DNA of 23,612 bases from Botryllus schlosseri (lineage: Eukaryota; Chordata; Ascidiacea; Stolidobranchia; Styelidae). Both the position numbers and the translations under genes were made by a program. Position 1 is the stretch's first letter. Each line of letters starts with the position of its first letter. This document shows, piece after piece, positions 10,552 to 19,494 of this stretch. The stretch lies in contig ATSW01106364.1 of assembly GCA_000444245.1 (NCBI GenBank), forward strand, positions 1-23,612, given 5' to 3'. The notes under the pieces are model-generated. The model was not told where the DNA came from and ran no database searches. It saw nothing but the letters and a program-made list of their open reading frames with translations.

Positions 10552-13500
10552 CTAAAACAGAGGTGGTTACTGGTTAGCAATGAAATACCTCCACATTTTC
10601 AGATTGGTCAACAGGATTGTATGATTCCGACTCGAGTCACGATTTTTTGGTGTCATGCGTAACAACCTGTTGTACTCGAGTCATTCTGCATGACTCGAAC
10701 CAAGTCATACGATTCGAGACTGGGACGGCCAAGATTAGTATTTCATCGTGACTTTGGAAAATAATAAAGTCACCACATTATTGGCATTTCGTCTATCAGT
10801 CCTGCTACTTGGAAAATAGGACCAGAAACTGTTAGGACTGAGGAAATATAATTCAAATATGATATTGGTAAATTCAATTAACGCTGCCTTTTAAAAAGCT
10901 TTCAAGCATCCAAGTTTCTGCTAGGAGAAAAACTCGCCAAGTCATCTTAAAGACCAATTCTAACTTGATTGTAATTGTTGACAGTCGTTTTGGAGAAATG
11001 CGACATCGATGTTTACTATAGGCTGCATTATTTATTGTACCGCTTAGTTGCACTGCTGGAATTTCACGAAGTTTGTTCAAAATATCCGTAGCTTTCACAG
11101 ATAACTTGTCCTAAACGGATAGTATACTCAGTATACAAATGCAGATATTGCAACGGTCAGATAATCTTACTCGTGTTCGTGACTTCTTCATTCGCATACA
11201 CGAAACTAAGTACAACTAACTACAACAAACCCTTAAGCTAAGATATGAGCAGAAAGAGAGACAGCTTGGTATCATGACCTTAATTACCAAAGCGAGGATG
11301 TTATCACGAAAGTGAAATTACAGCACAGCAGAGATCTCTCCATTTTGCGCTCAAATACGAACACCCGAGAACAGTGAAGATACGCAAATGAAGTATAGTC
11401 TGTTGCTTTTTGTATCAATTGTTCAGCCTGTTTTTGCACATGATCTGGATTAATTTTGTTTTAAATCAATATAATATCTACTGTCTGGCAAGATGGCGTA
11501 GTATTTTTTGTGTGTGGAGATGGTAAAGATCAATTAACGCTCGAGCTTGTGCGATTGCATCACGTGAACAACAGTGGCCCGGCGCAGGCTTAGGCTCGCA
11601 ATCAAAATGAATTCCTAAATGCGTTTGCAGTGCAAAAGTGACAATTGCGAGTTTTCCAGGCCAAGACTATAACTTCTCGTCATTACAGCATTACATTGAT
11701 GTAGCACTATCACGGAGCGGCCTAATTTTCCTAGCCTTGTATGTATTTTACGACTGGCCAAGCGCATTCAAACAGGACAATCAGCAGATGCGCCAGAGGC
11801 CTGACACACGAAAAGACCGAAAATCTGGAAACCTACACAAAACCCGAACTAAATCATCTCAAATTGGATCAACACATGATAGATTCCATATCTGACAATT
11901 GATTAGTACCATCTGTTTTGATACTGCAGCGATCTGCTATCTCTAATGATACAAGCCTAGGTCGCGTGTTTGTTTGAACACACAACGGCCAGAGCGGGAT
12001 CTTCGGCGGCAATGTAACATGATATTGGACAACGATTACCCTCCCCCTGAATACACCCCTGAGCATACTACTTTTAAACAGGTTTGTGCAACACTAGCTC
12101 CATCGCAATGCACGGCGTACGCCCAAAGTAGACAATGAGTTCTCTGTTACAACACAACGCGGAAAAGACATTCCAAACTCATGAATCAATTCAAGATTTG
12201 ACATTTTTTTCTCTAATGAATGAACCAGCGTTCCAAATTTTTGCATTCGGGAATTGATATATGAAATTGCGATATATTTAGCAGACCGGCAGGAACCGAT
12301 TGTTCTAAGACTACTCCTCTACATGTAATTCCAACTTTTCAGTTCTTTAATCAAGACTAGGCCTAGAGTACATCCTTGAGTACCAAAAATGACTAATTTG
12401 CCCACCTGTGACGGGAGATTGGTTTGCTTTCCCTGCGATCGGAATCAACTTCGGCCGCTTCCGCCGATTCCTCGTCTGATGAAAAGGACATATCCGTATC
12501 TCGATCGTCATCGTTTTCCGTGAGGGGGATTTCATCGGAATTCTCCTTTTCCGTCTTGTCGACCGCATCGCTGAAAAATATACATAGTCCAATTCCATTG
12601 TACAGATCATACTTGAATGCAAATTTGCACCAGTGCTAGTAATGTTGGTCGGTACGGACTTAAATCAGTGTGAATAGTTTTGATATAGCGCAGTACCATA
12701 GTTCTGCTTTACCAGGTATCAATATTGTTGTAATAACTAACTTTGAACAAACCCAAAATACTCGAATTCTGCGCTAGATAGCCACAGATCAGATATATAA
12801 AATAATAATTAATAGGGCAAGGTTTTGTTGCATGTAGATCGAGAAGTTTGCATCTAATTTAATCGGTGAAATGGGAAACTACGTCAAATTTAAATAACAG
12901 AGAATTAATCGAGCGATTAGTACGGGCGGTGTCGTGCTCGAGTGGGGTTGTTGAACATCTAACATGCAAGCCATTGCGTCATATATAACAACTTATCCGT
13001 GGCGTCACATAGCTTTGTTTAGCAAATCAAAGAGAATAGAGCCATACTAGGAGTATTATAACATGTTATACATTTCATTCCATTTTGCACAAAAAGTTAA
13101 ATGAAAAATAAAAAGTTGCAAAATTCTGCAATATAATATTCTTACAAACGGCTTAAAACAACATAAATTATGAGTATTTAGGAAGTTGCCCGAAGTTGTA
13201 AAAAAAGTTGCAAAATCTTGCTACGATAATTGCACTTACTCCTTATTTTCGTCTTCACATAATTCCCTGTTGAGGAAATTTCTATAGAAACCAGTCAGAT
13301 CTTTCTGCTTCCTGACGTCGAGAGCCTCTGTAATAAATGACAATTACACACTAGAATTATCTACGGTAGTCCAAATCCGATTGTGGTAAGCTGGTAACTG
13401 CCGACTGAGGTTTCAAGGTTCCCAAGGTGGGAAGCATATATATGATCAAGTTATGTTCACACAGTAGGGCTAACAAAATTAGGTATAATTTCAGCAATCA

Positions 13501-16500
13501 GTAACAATCGACTCATAACCAGACTCAAATCATTGCAGGTAATACCAGAACCGCAGTGCCTCCAATGCTACAGGGCACAACTAAAACACAAACCTTCGAT
13601 CGCATCCATTCTTTTTTCCTCTGCTATCTCCTTCTGTCTCTCCAACATTTTCTGTCGGTACGCCGAAGTCACAAATTCCTCCTTGTCGTCGAACTCGCCG
13701 CCTTCCTTCTCTCTTTCTCGTTGGATCTTTCTCTCTTCTATTCTCTCCCTTTCGCTAGCGCGCTTCTCGGCGGCCTTCATGAGGCTGGCGATGTATTTCG
13801 GCTGTAAAACATAAGAGGTGGTCAAACCGGGGTTAATTCCTCACAATTCCTACCAGTAGAAGATGTCGCAGGATGTCTTATTTACTACAAAAAAAACTGA
13901 ATTTTTTTTTTTACAAAATTTAATGTAAACCTCATGAATTGTGGAGTTGTCTACGAAAACGGTGCAAAACAAATTTGACGCAATTCCAACCCGTAGCAGC
14001 AAAGTTATTTAGGTTTTCCATATATAATTCTGGGTTTTCCCACCGTCAATGCTATTTTTGCAAATTCAAAACTTCCAACTGCAATAACTTCACTTCTTCC
14101 GATTAGGTATTGAGCAAAAATTGTTTAACATCGTTGTTTTAGGCAACTTAACAATGGTCTATATGGGGTTGACGGGTAAGATCATGTCGGGTGCTCCAGG
14201 AAAATCTAAAATGTGCCCCCACAATCTCAGATTTTCATGAAAATTGGTAAGCCTGGAAAACTTTTCTTTCTGATTTCAGAAAAACAAATTTTATAAAAAT
14301 CAGTCAAGTACAGCCGAAGATGTGGACGTTCAAAAATTGCTGTTTTTGTGCTCGCTCAAACATAAAAAACGTCAGAAATTTACACATGCAATTTAAATTT
14401 GCTATATTTTGGTCAAATTAGGGTCGTTGGTGGTGACACTTTCACACTTGTTCATTTACATCCTACTTGATACTTTGTCCCCTTCTTTGACGCCTGGGGT
14501 TGCATAGTCTGACCTTTAACCCCGTGATTCTGTTCATGTCTTGAAAAATCGCTTAAGCGTGATGTCATTTTTAATTGCAAATATATTTTGGCTAAGAGGT
14601 GGTGTCATCAAGTGCAAGGTGTCATTGGAAAGCTCTTGACAAGGACTATCAAATTCAACAATAAAATTACTGGATATTGGATATTTCGAAATTCAACAAT
14701 TTTTTCAACACTTGTTTACAAAAAATATTTCTAATGTGACGATGATATATCCACTAATTTTATTGTTGATTTTGAAAGTGCTTTCCAAGAGCTTTCCAAT
14801 GATACCTTACACTTGATGATACCACCTGTTAGCCATGAGATATCTGCAATTAAAACTGACGTCATGCATGAGTGCCTTCAAAAGTTATAAGTAAAAGCAC
14901 GGGTTCAAAGGTCAAACTAGGCGGCCCCAGGTGTCAAAGAAGGTGAAAATGCATTAAGTGTGCTGTAAATGACCGAGTGTGAAAGTTTCGCCCTCAACAG
15001 CCTTAATTTGATCGAATTATGGCAAATTTAAGTTACATGTATATATTTCTGCCATTTTTTCCGCTTCAGCGATCACAAAAATATCGATTTTTGGACGGTC
15101 ATACCTTCGGTTCTAGTCGACCTTTTTTGATGAAAGTTGGATTTCTGAAATCAGAAAACAAAGCTCTATAAGCATGCCACTTTTCATGACGTTTCGAGAA
15201 GGTGGGAATATGGCATGGTGCACCTGAAATGTACTGACCCTGACAGTAAAATTTTTAAAAAAAATAGAAACACCAAGTCACCTGCCACCTCTGAATATAA
15301 CTCCAAGCGCATTTTGCAATCTGCCAGGACCTTACCAGTTAGGGATATGTGATTTTTACAAAATGTTCAAAGTATGGAAGCTAATTACAATCAGCAAAAC
15401 AGTATATAGGCCTACTACTTGCGCGTGAAAGCACTGAAAACAGCCAACCTTTCTTTGCTTGTCTGCTTTGGCCATACCGGCTGGGATTCTCTTCTTCGAT
15501 TTGTCCTTCATGTCATCGTAAATGCTATCGTATTCGTACACGGTCGCGTCCTGCTCCAAGGCTTTTTGTATCTCAATCTTTGTCTGAAATTCAATGCGGC
15601 GACCTTGAAAACGAAATCCCAATTCACAATAACTGCAAATCCCGCAGGCATTGTGGTGGTAGGTGGTGCGAATGGTTCAAATCACAATAGGCCTACGTCG
15701 CACACACTACAGCATGATTAGAATTGCAAATAATGGAATACCGGATGAAACTATGTCTGATCGGTACCGTGATTGAATATTGTACGTAGTTGATAAAACA
15801 ATTCGGCACCCCCTTTAAAAAATATTCAAATCTTCGAAAAAATTTTCCAAGACAAATCACCAGGCACACACATGAAGATACGCAATATACTTTGCCCATG
15901 GCCTGCGAAGTTTGTTACTAAATCAAAGATCCTTTACGAGCACTTTTATACAGCATAGCCTACAAGCGAATATTTTTAGCGGACTCGAGGCATCAACCAC
16001 AACTGCTGTTCAAAAATAACCTTTCTTTCAAATTTCACTGGCCAGGTCTCATCAACTGATGAAATTGTTAGGTTGCCTGAAAAACGTTGCACACCAATTT
16101 AGGCTCAATTCCAAGCTATACAAGCATTGCTAGATAAGAAAAAAGTTTTGTAATACCGTAATGTAATAAAAATAAATATTTCTTGTTAATTTCACTAGAT
16201 ACCCCATGAATTTGTTGAAACACGTTTCACAACAAATTTGGGTCAATTCAAACCAGTAGAAACGAATTTATTGAAGTTCCAAAATTCAGGATTTCGAACG
16301 ATAGTATTTACGGTGGGTAGATCTATAATAAATAATTCAAGAATTTGCCACCGTAAATACGATTTTTTTCAAATCCAAAATCTTGTGCTCGAATAACTTC
16401 ACTTCTACTGGTTGGAAATGAACCAAATTTGTTGTGCATCGTATTTTCAGACAACCCAAGGATTTATATAGCAATGCTTCTACAGTCGAGGTTGACATGT

Positions 16501-19049
16501 AAGATTGAGGGCTGACTTTTTTGACCAGATCCAATTGCAATACAGTACCTACTGCTTTTGCAGCTTGCAGTTGCTTGTCATTTATTGCCATCCCTACCTC
16601 ACCTGCTTCTGTACTTTCTTTTTCAAAGCTTCCTGATGTATTTGCGCGTTCACTTCTTTGTGCGCGTCTTCATCGCTTGAAGAATCGTTACTGAACACAG
16701 ACGGCCGAGAAGTGACGACGTTCTTTCTGGCAAGTATTTTCTTCTTGGAATTCGGGATAATAAGTCCGTACCTGAAAGAATAGTTTCATACTGACTTGAT
16801 GCCAGCTGGTCACCATTATAGCTGAGCACAATGGTTTGAGTGCTGAAATCTGAATAGAGTAGAGAGATGGTTTTTTCTAGTACTCAAATGATACACTCCA
16901 TGCCACTTAGAGTTAATTCATCAACAAGGATTATAGTTTCGATAATATTTTCCACAGTAGAAGGCTGCAAACCAAGATTGGTCTTAATGAATCAAACGCC
17001 ACACGTAGTATAAAGCTATATATGCTAGTAAAATGATATCGTACATCTGTGAAGTGATTTTTTCAAATGCGTAAAATGGCTCGACTCGAGACAATTTGTG
17101 TATTGACTCGACTTGTACAGGAGTCATTGTGCGAGACTCGAACCAAGTCATACGACTCGAAACTAGGACGGCCAAGACAGACATTTCATTGTAACTTCGA
17201 AGAACAGTAAAGTCACCACATGATTGGTATAACGTCTATCAGTACTGATATTTGGAAAATAGGACCAGAAACTGTTAGGACTGAGGAGAATTACGATATT
17301 ATGAATGCGAGCCATTCTATATCACTCGAGCGCAGTTGAAAACAGTGGGTTGAACCGGATCGAACTCAAAACTGAACAGCGAACACAATCACTTGGACTC
17401 GGACTCGGCCATCTACTCATCGACTTTGACCCGAATTAAAAACGACTCGACTTGACTCGAGTCTAAACTATAAAAGTGAGATTGACTTGCGACTAGGAAC
17501 CTTGTGACTTGGTTACAGCCCTGCTTTAGTGCGATATAGAACAGGCATTACCCGTAAACCGGGGTAACTTCGGACTTAAGGGTAACTTTGGACACTAAGC
17601 AGTAAAAGATTTAAATGGTTATTGATGGGAAAGGGTTGCCGCTGGACGTCCAATTCTTTTTCATGAGGCAACAGTACCACAAGTAGGCTCGATAAAAGGT
17701 GGATTCATTTCACTACCAGATAAACGTGACCCAACATTGATAAATTAATGGGGGGGGGGTCAATTACAATTTTATCAAAATTGATGGCCATTAAACTTCT
17801 TACAACCATAGATGGCATGTGATTTATAGGTTCAAAACTTGGCAGCAGATACCTGTAAGTAGACTTAATCTATGGAATAAATCTTGTTGGGCTCACCCTT
17901 AGATCAATACAAGAAAATGTGATGTCCAAAGTTACCCCGTCAAATTTTATTAGAACGGGGTAACTTTGGACAGTGAAAAATGTGATATTTCGAGCTCTGG
18001 AAAGTGGCTGCTTCATCTGTGTCAAAGTGTATCGTCAACTAAATTCCTTATGACCGGCCTGATGGCTTCTTAAAATGGAATGAGAAGGTTGACAAATTCA
18101 GAGTTTGCCAAAATATGAAAAAATGGGTTGGCAATGAGCTGAGAGATTGTAATCGAGTGTAAGATACTTCAAAGACTTACACATACGGTACTCCTAAAGA
18201 TGCGCCTGCTGAATATGGGATATCGTAAATAACTACAAATATAGGCCTATCCATCAGAGGACATAGGAGAGGGAAAGTGTATCTTTTAAAGAACTGTAAT
18301 AGATTTGAAATCGGCAATAAATCACGGTAACATGCTGAATGTTTGCCATTGATTGCTGACACTGCCAGTGGGATACCCCTTATCACCATAACGTAGTTTA
18401 TAAGTCCCAATTGGTGAAGGTATGAGGGAAAATTGAGATAAGGGATGAATAAGGGGGCATTAGCCTTCATAAACTACCTAATTTTTTTTGGTGGGGGGGA
18501 TTGGGTAAAAATCATGCAATAGGGCAGACATATACTATTTTGTTTCAGTTTTAGCCACTGCTCTCATCAACTCTTACCAGAAAAGCCTCATTTACGAGGT
18601 TTCATAAACAATAGAGTGCATACGAAAAAGTACATTGTCGAAAGTTACCCTACATGCAGGGGTAACTTTGGACACGGATAATTTACAAAAATAAGGTATT
18701 TATTTATGACCAGGAAGATTTTGGATTAGGCAATTCTAATCTTTGCTCCATGACCCCTAAAAAACACAAAACTTGCCTCCCCTACACCCTAGCATTTCTA
18801 AGATACAAAGCGGAATTGTTGAAAATTTTCCAAAGTTACCCCGGTTTACGGGTATATTCTTTGTGGTTGCATAAAAGGTAGCGTAGCCTACATGTTTGAA
18901 CTTCCCACACCACTCATACTGCAGTAATGTCATAATGAGTGATACTGGATTACTCGACTCGACTTAAAGTTTAATACTTGCCTCACAATCCAGTCACTAC
19001 AGTAGGGAAAATTCTGATGTATGTTAACTTACTTTTTTCCAGTTGCCAT
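9945..19049 (-). CDS. NSRP1: Nuclear speckle splicing regulatory protein 1 (NSRP1/CCDC55), complete, seven coding exons
   Basis: Seven minus-strand exons (19033-19049, 16603-16771, 15449-15583, 13594-13801, 13240-13327, 12406-12570, 9945-10551) join in phase to 1,389 nt, or 462 residues plus TGA. Human NSRP1 is about 558 residues. Residues 1-12 (MATGKKYGLIIP) match the YGLILP start of the vertebrate protein, followed by PSVFSNDSSSDED. Residues 61-75 (KQTKIEIQKAL) and 76-86 (ATVYEYDSIYDD) match closely. The basic coiled-coil block around 108-200 carries KIQREREKEGGEFDDKE, FVTSAY and KQKDLTGFYR, the NSRP1 N-terminal domain. An acidic stretch (206-260) and an R/S/D/H-rich tail follow. The end, FAKRTDADKALSARERFLAR, is the conserved C-terminal motif. 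In vertebrates NSRP1 sits in nuclear speckles, binds SRSF1/SRSF2 and changes alternative splicing, for example of CD44. Introns 1, 2, 3 and 6 are loaded with transposons. Confidence 0.96.
10552..12405 (-). other. NSRP1 intron 6 (1.85 kb) with a hAT-like repeat at its 3' end
   Basis: A GACTCGA-rich repeat copy lies at 10612-10846. In the remaining 1.5 kb I recognise no gene or resolved element; open frames at 11638-11895 plus and 10874-11098 minus lack motifs. Confidence 0.7.
10612..10846. mobile_element. hAT-like miniature element remnant, copy 1 (CTCGAGTC family)
   Basis: This is a diverged duplicate of 17080-17292. Shared blocks include GACTCGAACCAAGTCATACG, GGACGGCCAAGA, AAAGTCACCACAT and TTGGAAAATAGGACCAGAAA followed by CTGTTAGGACTGAGGA. 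The left edge reads CAGGATTGTA, like the CAGGGCTGTAACC end of the relatives at 17523 and 21130. No target duplication was found for this copy, so its right end is uncertain. Confidence 0.65.
12406..12570 (-). CDS. NSRP1: NSRP1 exon 6 (acidic segment)
   Basis: Acceptor TTTTTCAG lies at 12571 and donor CACAG|GTGGGC at 12406, giving 165 nt. It encodes Asp/Glu/Ser-rich sequence (ENDDDRDTDMSFSSDEESAE) with no fold expected. Its place is set by in-phase joins to exons 5 and 7. Confidence 0.88.
12571..13239 (-). other. NSRP1 intron 5 (0.67 kb)
   Basis: AT-rich with no gene. Two imperfect copies of AAAAGTTGCAAAAT-TTGC occur at about 13110-13128 and 13204-13220, about 95 bases apart; I cannot assign them to an element. 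Confidence 0.5.
13240..13327 (-). CDS. NSRP1: NSRP1 exon 5
   Basis: Acceptor TTATTACAG lies at 13328 and donor GGA|GTAAGT at 13240, giving 88 nt. The reading ALDVRKQKDLTGFYRNFLN matches human LDVTKQKDLSGFYRHLLN. Confidence 0.95.
13594..13801 (-). CDS. NSRP1: NSRP1 exon 4 (charged coiled-coil block)
   Basis: Acceptor TTTTACAG lies at 13802 and donor GAAG|GTTTGT at 13594. Sixty-nine codons plus one base read PKYIASLMKAAEKRASERER, KIQREREKEGGEFDDKEEF and VTSAYRQKMLERQKE. KIQRERE, GEFDDKE and FVTSAY are family signatures. Confidence 0.96.
13929..14147. repeat. Short palindromic intronic repeat, copy A
   Basis: The left arm runs from about 13946 (TTGTCTACGAAAACGGTGCA, AACAAATTTGACGCAATTCC). It is the reverse complement, with mismatches, of the right arm ending AGGCAAC at 14147. 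The centre is near CCCACCGTCAATG. The same arms, edge sequence (CTCATGAATT) and centre recur at 16203-16457. It lies in NSRP1 intron 3 and directly abuts the long inverted repeat at 14165. Confidence 0.75.
14165..15246. repeat. Long diverged inverted repeat (fold-back element) in NSRP1 intron 3
   Basis: The left arm (about 14165-14690) and right arm (about 14735-15246) are reverse complements along nearly their full length, with roughly 70-75% identity by eye. Matching blocks from outside to centre are CGGGTGCTCC/GGTGCACC, TTTCTGATTTCAGAAA, the CACTTTCACACT/TCATTTACA stretch, TTCTTTGACGCCTGGGG/TTCTTTGACACCTGGGG, CATCAAGTG-AAGGT-TCATT, GGAAAGCTCTTG and CAACAATAAAATTA. A spacer of about 45 bases lies near 14713. 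No transposase frame is present. A non-autonomous fold-back DNA element is the likeliest origin. In NSRP1 pre-mRNA it could form a hairpin of about 500 bp. Confidence 0.85.
15449..15583 (-). CDS. NSRP1: NSRP1 exon 3
   Basis: Acceptor ATTTCAG lies at 15584 and donor AAG|GTTGGC at 15449; the donor is weak but frame-preserving. The 45 codons read TKIEIQKALEQDATVYEYD, then SIYDDMKDKSKKR, to DKQRK. The human counterpart is TKLEIQKALAEDATVYEYD, which makes this one of the best conserved parts of the protein. Confidence 0.95.
16047..16132. repeat. Short palindromic intronic repeat, half copy B
   Basis: It matches the left arm of copies A and C: GTTAGGTTGCCTGAAAAACG, TTGCACACCAATTTAGGCTC, AATTCCAAGC. 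Only one arm is clear; a degraded centre may lie near TAATACCGTAATG at about 16153. It is in NSRP1 intron 2, about 70 bases left of copy C. Confidence 0.6.
16203..16457. repeat. Short palindromic intronic repeat, copy C
   Basis: Left arm CACAACAAATTTGGGTCAAT, ACCAGTAGAAACGAA and TTATTGAAG mirrors right arm TAACTTCACTTCTACTGGTT and CCAAATTTGTTGTGCATCGT. The centre is GTATTTACGGTGGG ... CCACCGTAAATAC, separated by about 30 bases. It is the clearest of the three copies and lies in NSRP1 intron 2. Confidence 0.8.
16603..16771 (-). CDS. NSRP1: NSRP1 exon 2
   Basis: Acceptor TTCTTTCAG lies above 16771 and donor CAG|GTGAGG at 16603. It encodes residues 6-62, YGLIIPNSKKKILARK through PSVFSNDSSSDED to VQKQ. 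The basic patch KKKILARK and the acidic serine cluster correspond to the N-terminal end of vertebrate NSRP1. Confidence 0.95.
17080..17523. mobile_element. hAT-like miniature element, copy 2 (CTCGAGTC family)
   Basis: The left half duplicates 10612-10846. The right half is packed with GACTCGA/ACTCGACT motifs and ends TTGGTTACAGCCCTG at 17523. That end is shared with the 75-bp element at 21056-21130, where an 8-bp target duplication proves the border. CAGGGCTGTAACC with clustered CTCGAGTC subterminal motifs suits a non-autonomous hAT element. The left terminus of this copy is not resolved. Confidence 0.7.
17924..17971. repeat. Perfect 17-bp inverted repeat within the TA element
   Basis: GTCCAAAGTTACCCCGT and its exact reverse complement are separated by 14 bases. 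It is an internal copy of the terminal motif and may be a transposase-binding pair. Confidence 0.9.
18637..18673. repeat. Second internal motif hairpin in the TA element
   Basis: GTCGAAAGTTACCC and GGGTAACTTTGGAC form a 14-bp stem with one mismatch around a short loop. It has the same motif and same divergent arrangement as the hairpin at 17924. Confidence 0.85.
19033..19049 (-). CDS. NSRP1: NSRP1 exon 1 (start codon, MATGK plus two bases)
   Basis: ATG at 19049 has A at -3 and G at +4, a good Kozak context. The 17 coding bases end at donor AAAAAA|GTAAGT. The split codon AA+G gives Lys6, and the next exon continues YGLIIP as in the family, which fixes both start and donor. Confidence 0.92.
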
Positions 19050-19494
19050 AGTCTTGTCATAAATCCCTGGTCATATCCTCAGGTCAATTACGTCTGCATA
19101 TATTTCTGCAGAGAACAATATCAACTATGCAATGTAAGACGTAATTTTTACCGATGAACTATGTAGAAAAAAGTAAAGATTCCATTATTACAAGATACAG
19201 GCAAAATCCAAAGTAACATAATACATTTTGCATTAATTACATATTGACAACTGTATAATCAGCTCAACACAATTTTTAAAATAAGACTACACAGCCCTAC
19301 AGCGACAGTGGTAGGTATAAAATGAAGGTGCAGTCCACATCTATTCAGTGGGGTAATTGAGAGAATCAGGTGTGGACGGCATCTAAGACAGTACGCTCTT
19401 GTTATTCAGCCGGTATGGACAAAGATTCTTTGACCTCATAAATTTTTCCAAGCGCATCGAATAGTTTTATAGTACAAAATCTCAATGATATTGG
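19050..19494. other. NSRP1 upstream region (5' UTR and probable promoter)
   Basis: This 445-base gap lies between the NSRP1 start codon and the hAT insertion. Two upstream ATGs (19074 and 19060) precede the NSRP1 start. No TATA box or CpG-rich block can be assigned confidently. If the promoter is proximal, the hAT element bounds it. Confidence 0.4.

Larger units (their letters stand above)
17551..18852. mobile_element. TA-flanked non-autonomous DNA transposon, 1.3 kb, with GGGGTAACTTTGGAC motifs
   Basis: Terminal inverted repeats CCCGTAAACCGGGGTAACTT (left, 17551) and the same sequence in reverse complement (right, ending 18852) match for about 24 bases with one mismatch. Each is flanked by TA (17549-17550 and 18853-18854). 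TA duplication is typical of Tc1/mariner/pogo-type elements, so that superfamily is inferred. Seven copies of (G)GGGTAACTTTGGAC lie in both orientations, some paired as hairpins. No transposase is recognised; the 97-codon minus frame at 18177-18470 has no motif I know. Near-perfect ends suggest a fairly young insertion. Confidence 0.85.
16772..19032 (-). other. NSRP1 intron 1 (2.26 kb), mostly two DNA-transposon insertions
   Basis: Donor GTAAGT follows the six-codon exon 1 and the acceptor is TTCTTTCAG. About 1.75 kb of the interval is the hAT-like copy at 17080-17523 plus the TA element at 17551-18852, set only 27 bases apart. The rest is AT-rich and unremarkable. Confidence 0.8.

Noticed and set aside
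9826-10577. Several plus-strand open frames of 80-134 codons
   Set aside because: They are antisense shadows of the GC-rich, low-complexity RS tail of NSRP1.
13240-13801. CRISPR, operon or other prokaryotic features in the window
   Set aside because: Spliced genes with GT-AG introns, SINE, LINE and hAT elements show that this is animal nuclear DNA, and no direct-repeat array with spacers exists.
18177-18470. 97-codon minus frame in the TA element as a transposase remnant
   Set aside because: I see no helix-turn-helix or DDE-type motif, and the upstream sequence in that element gives no extended coding signal.
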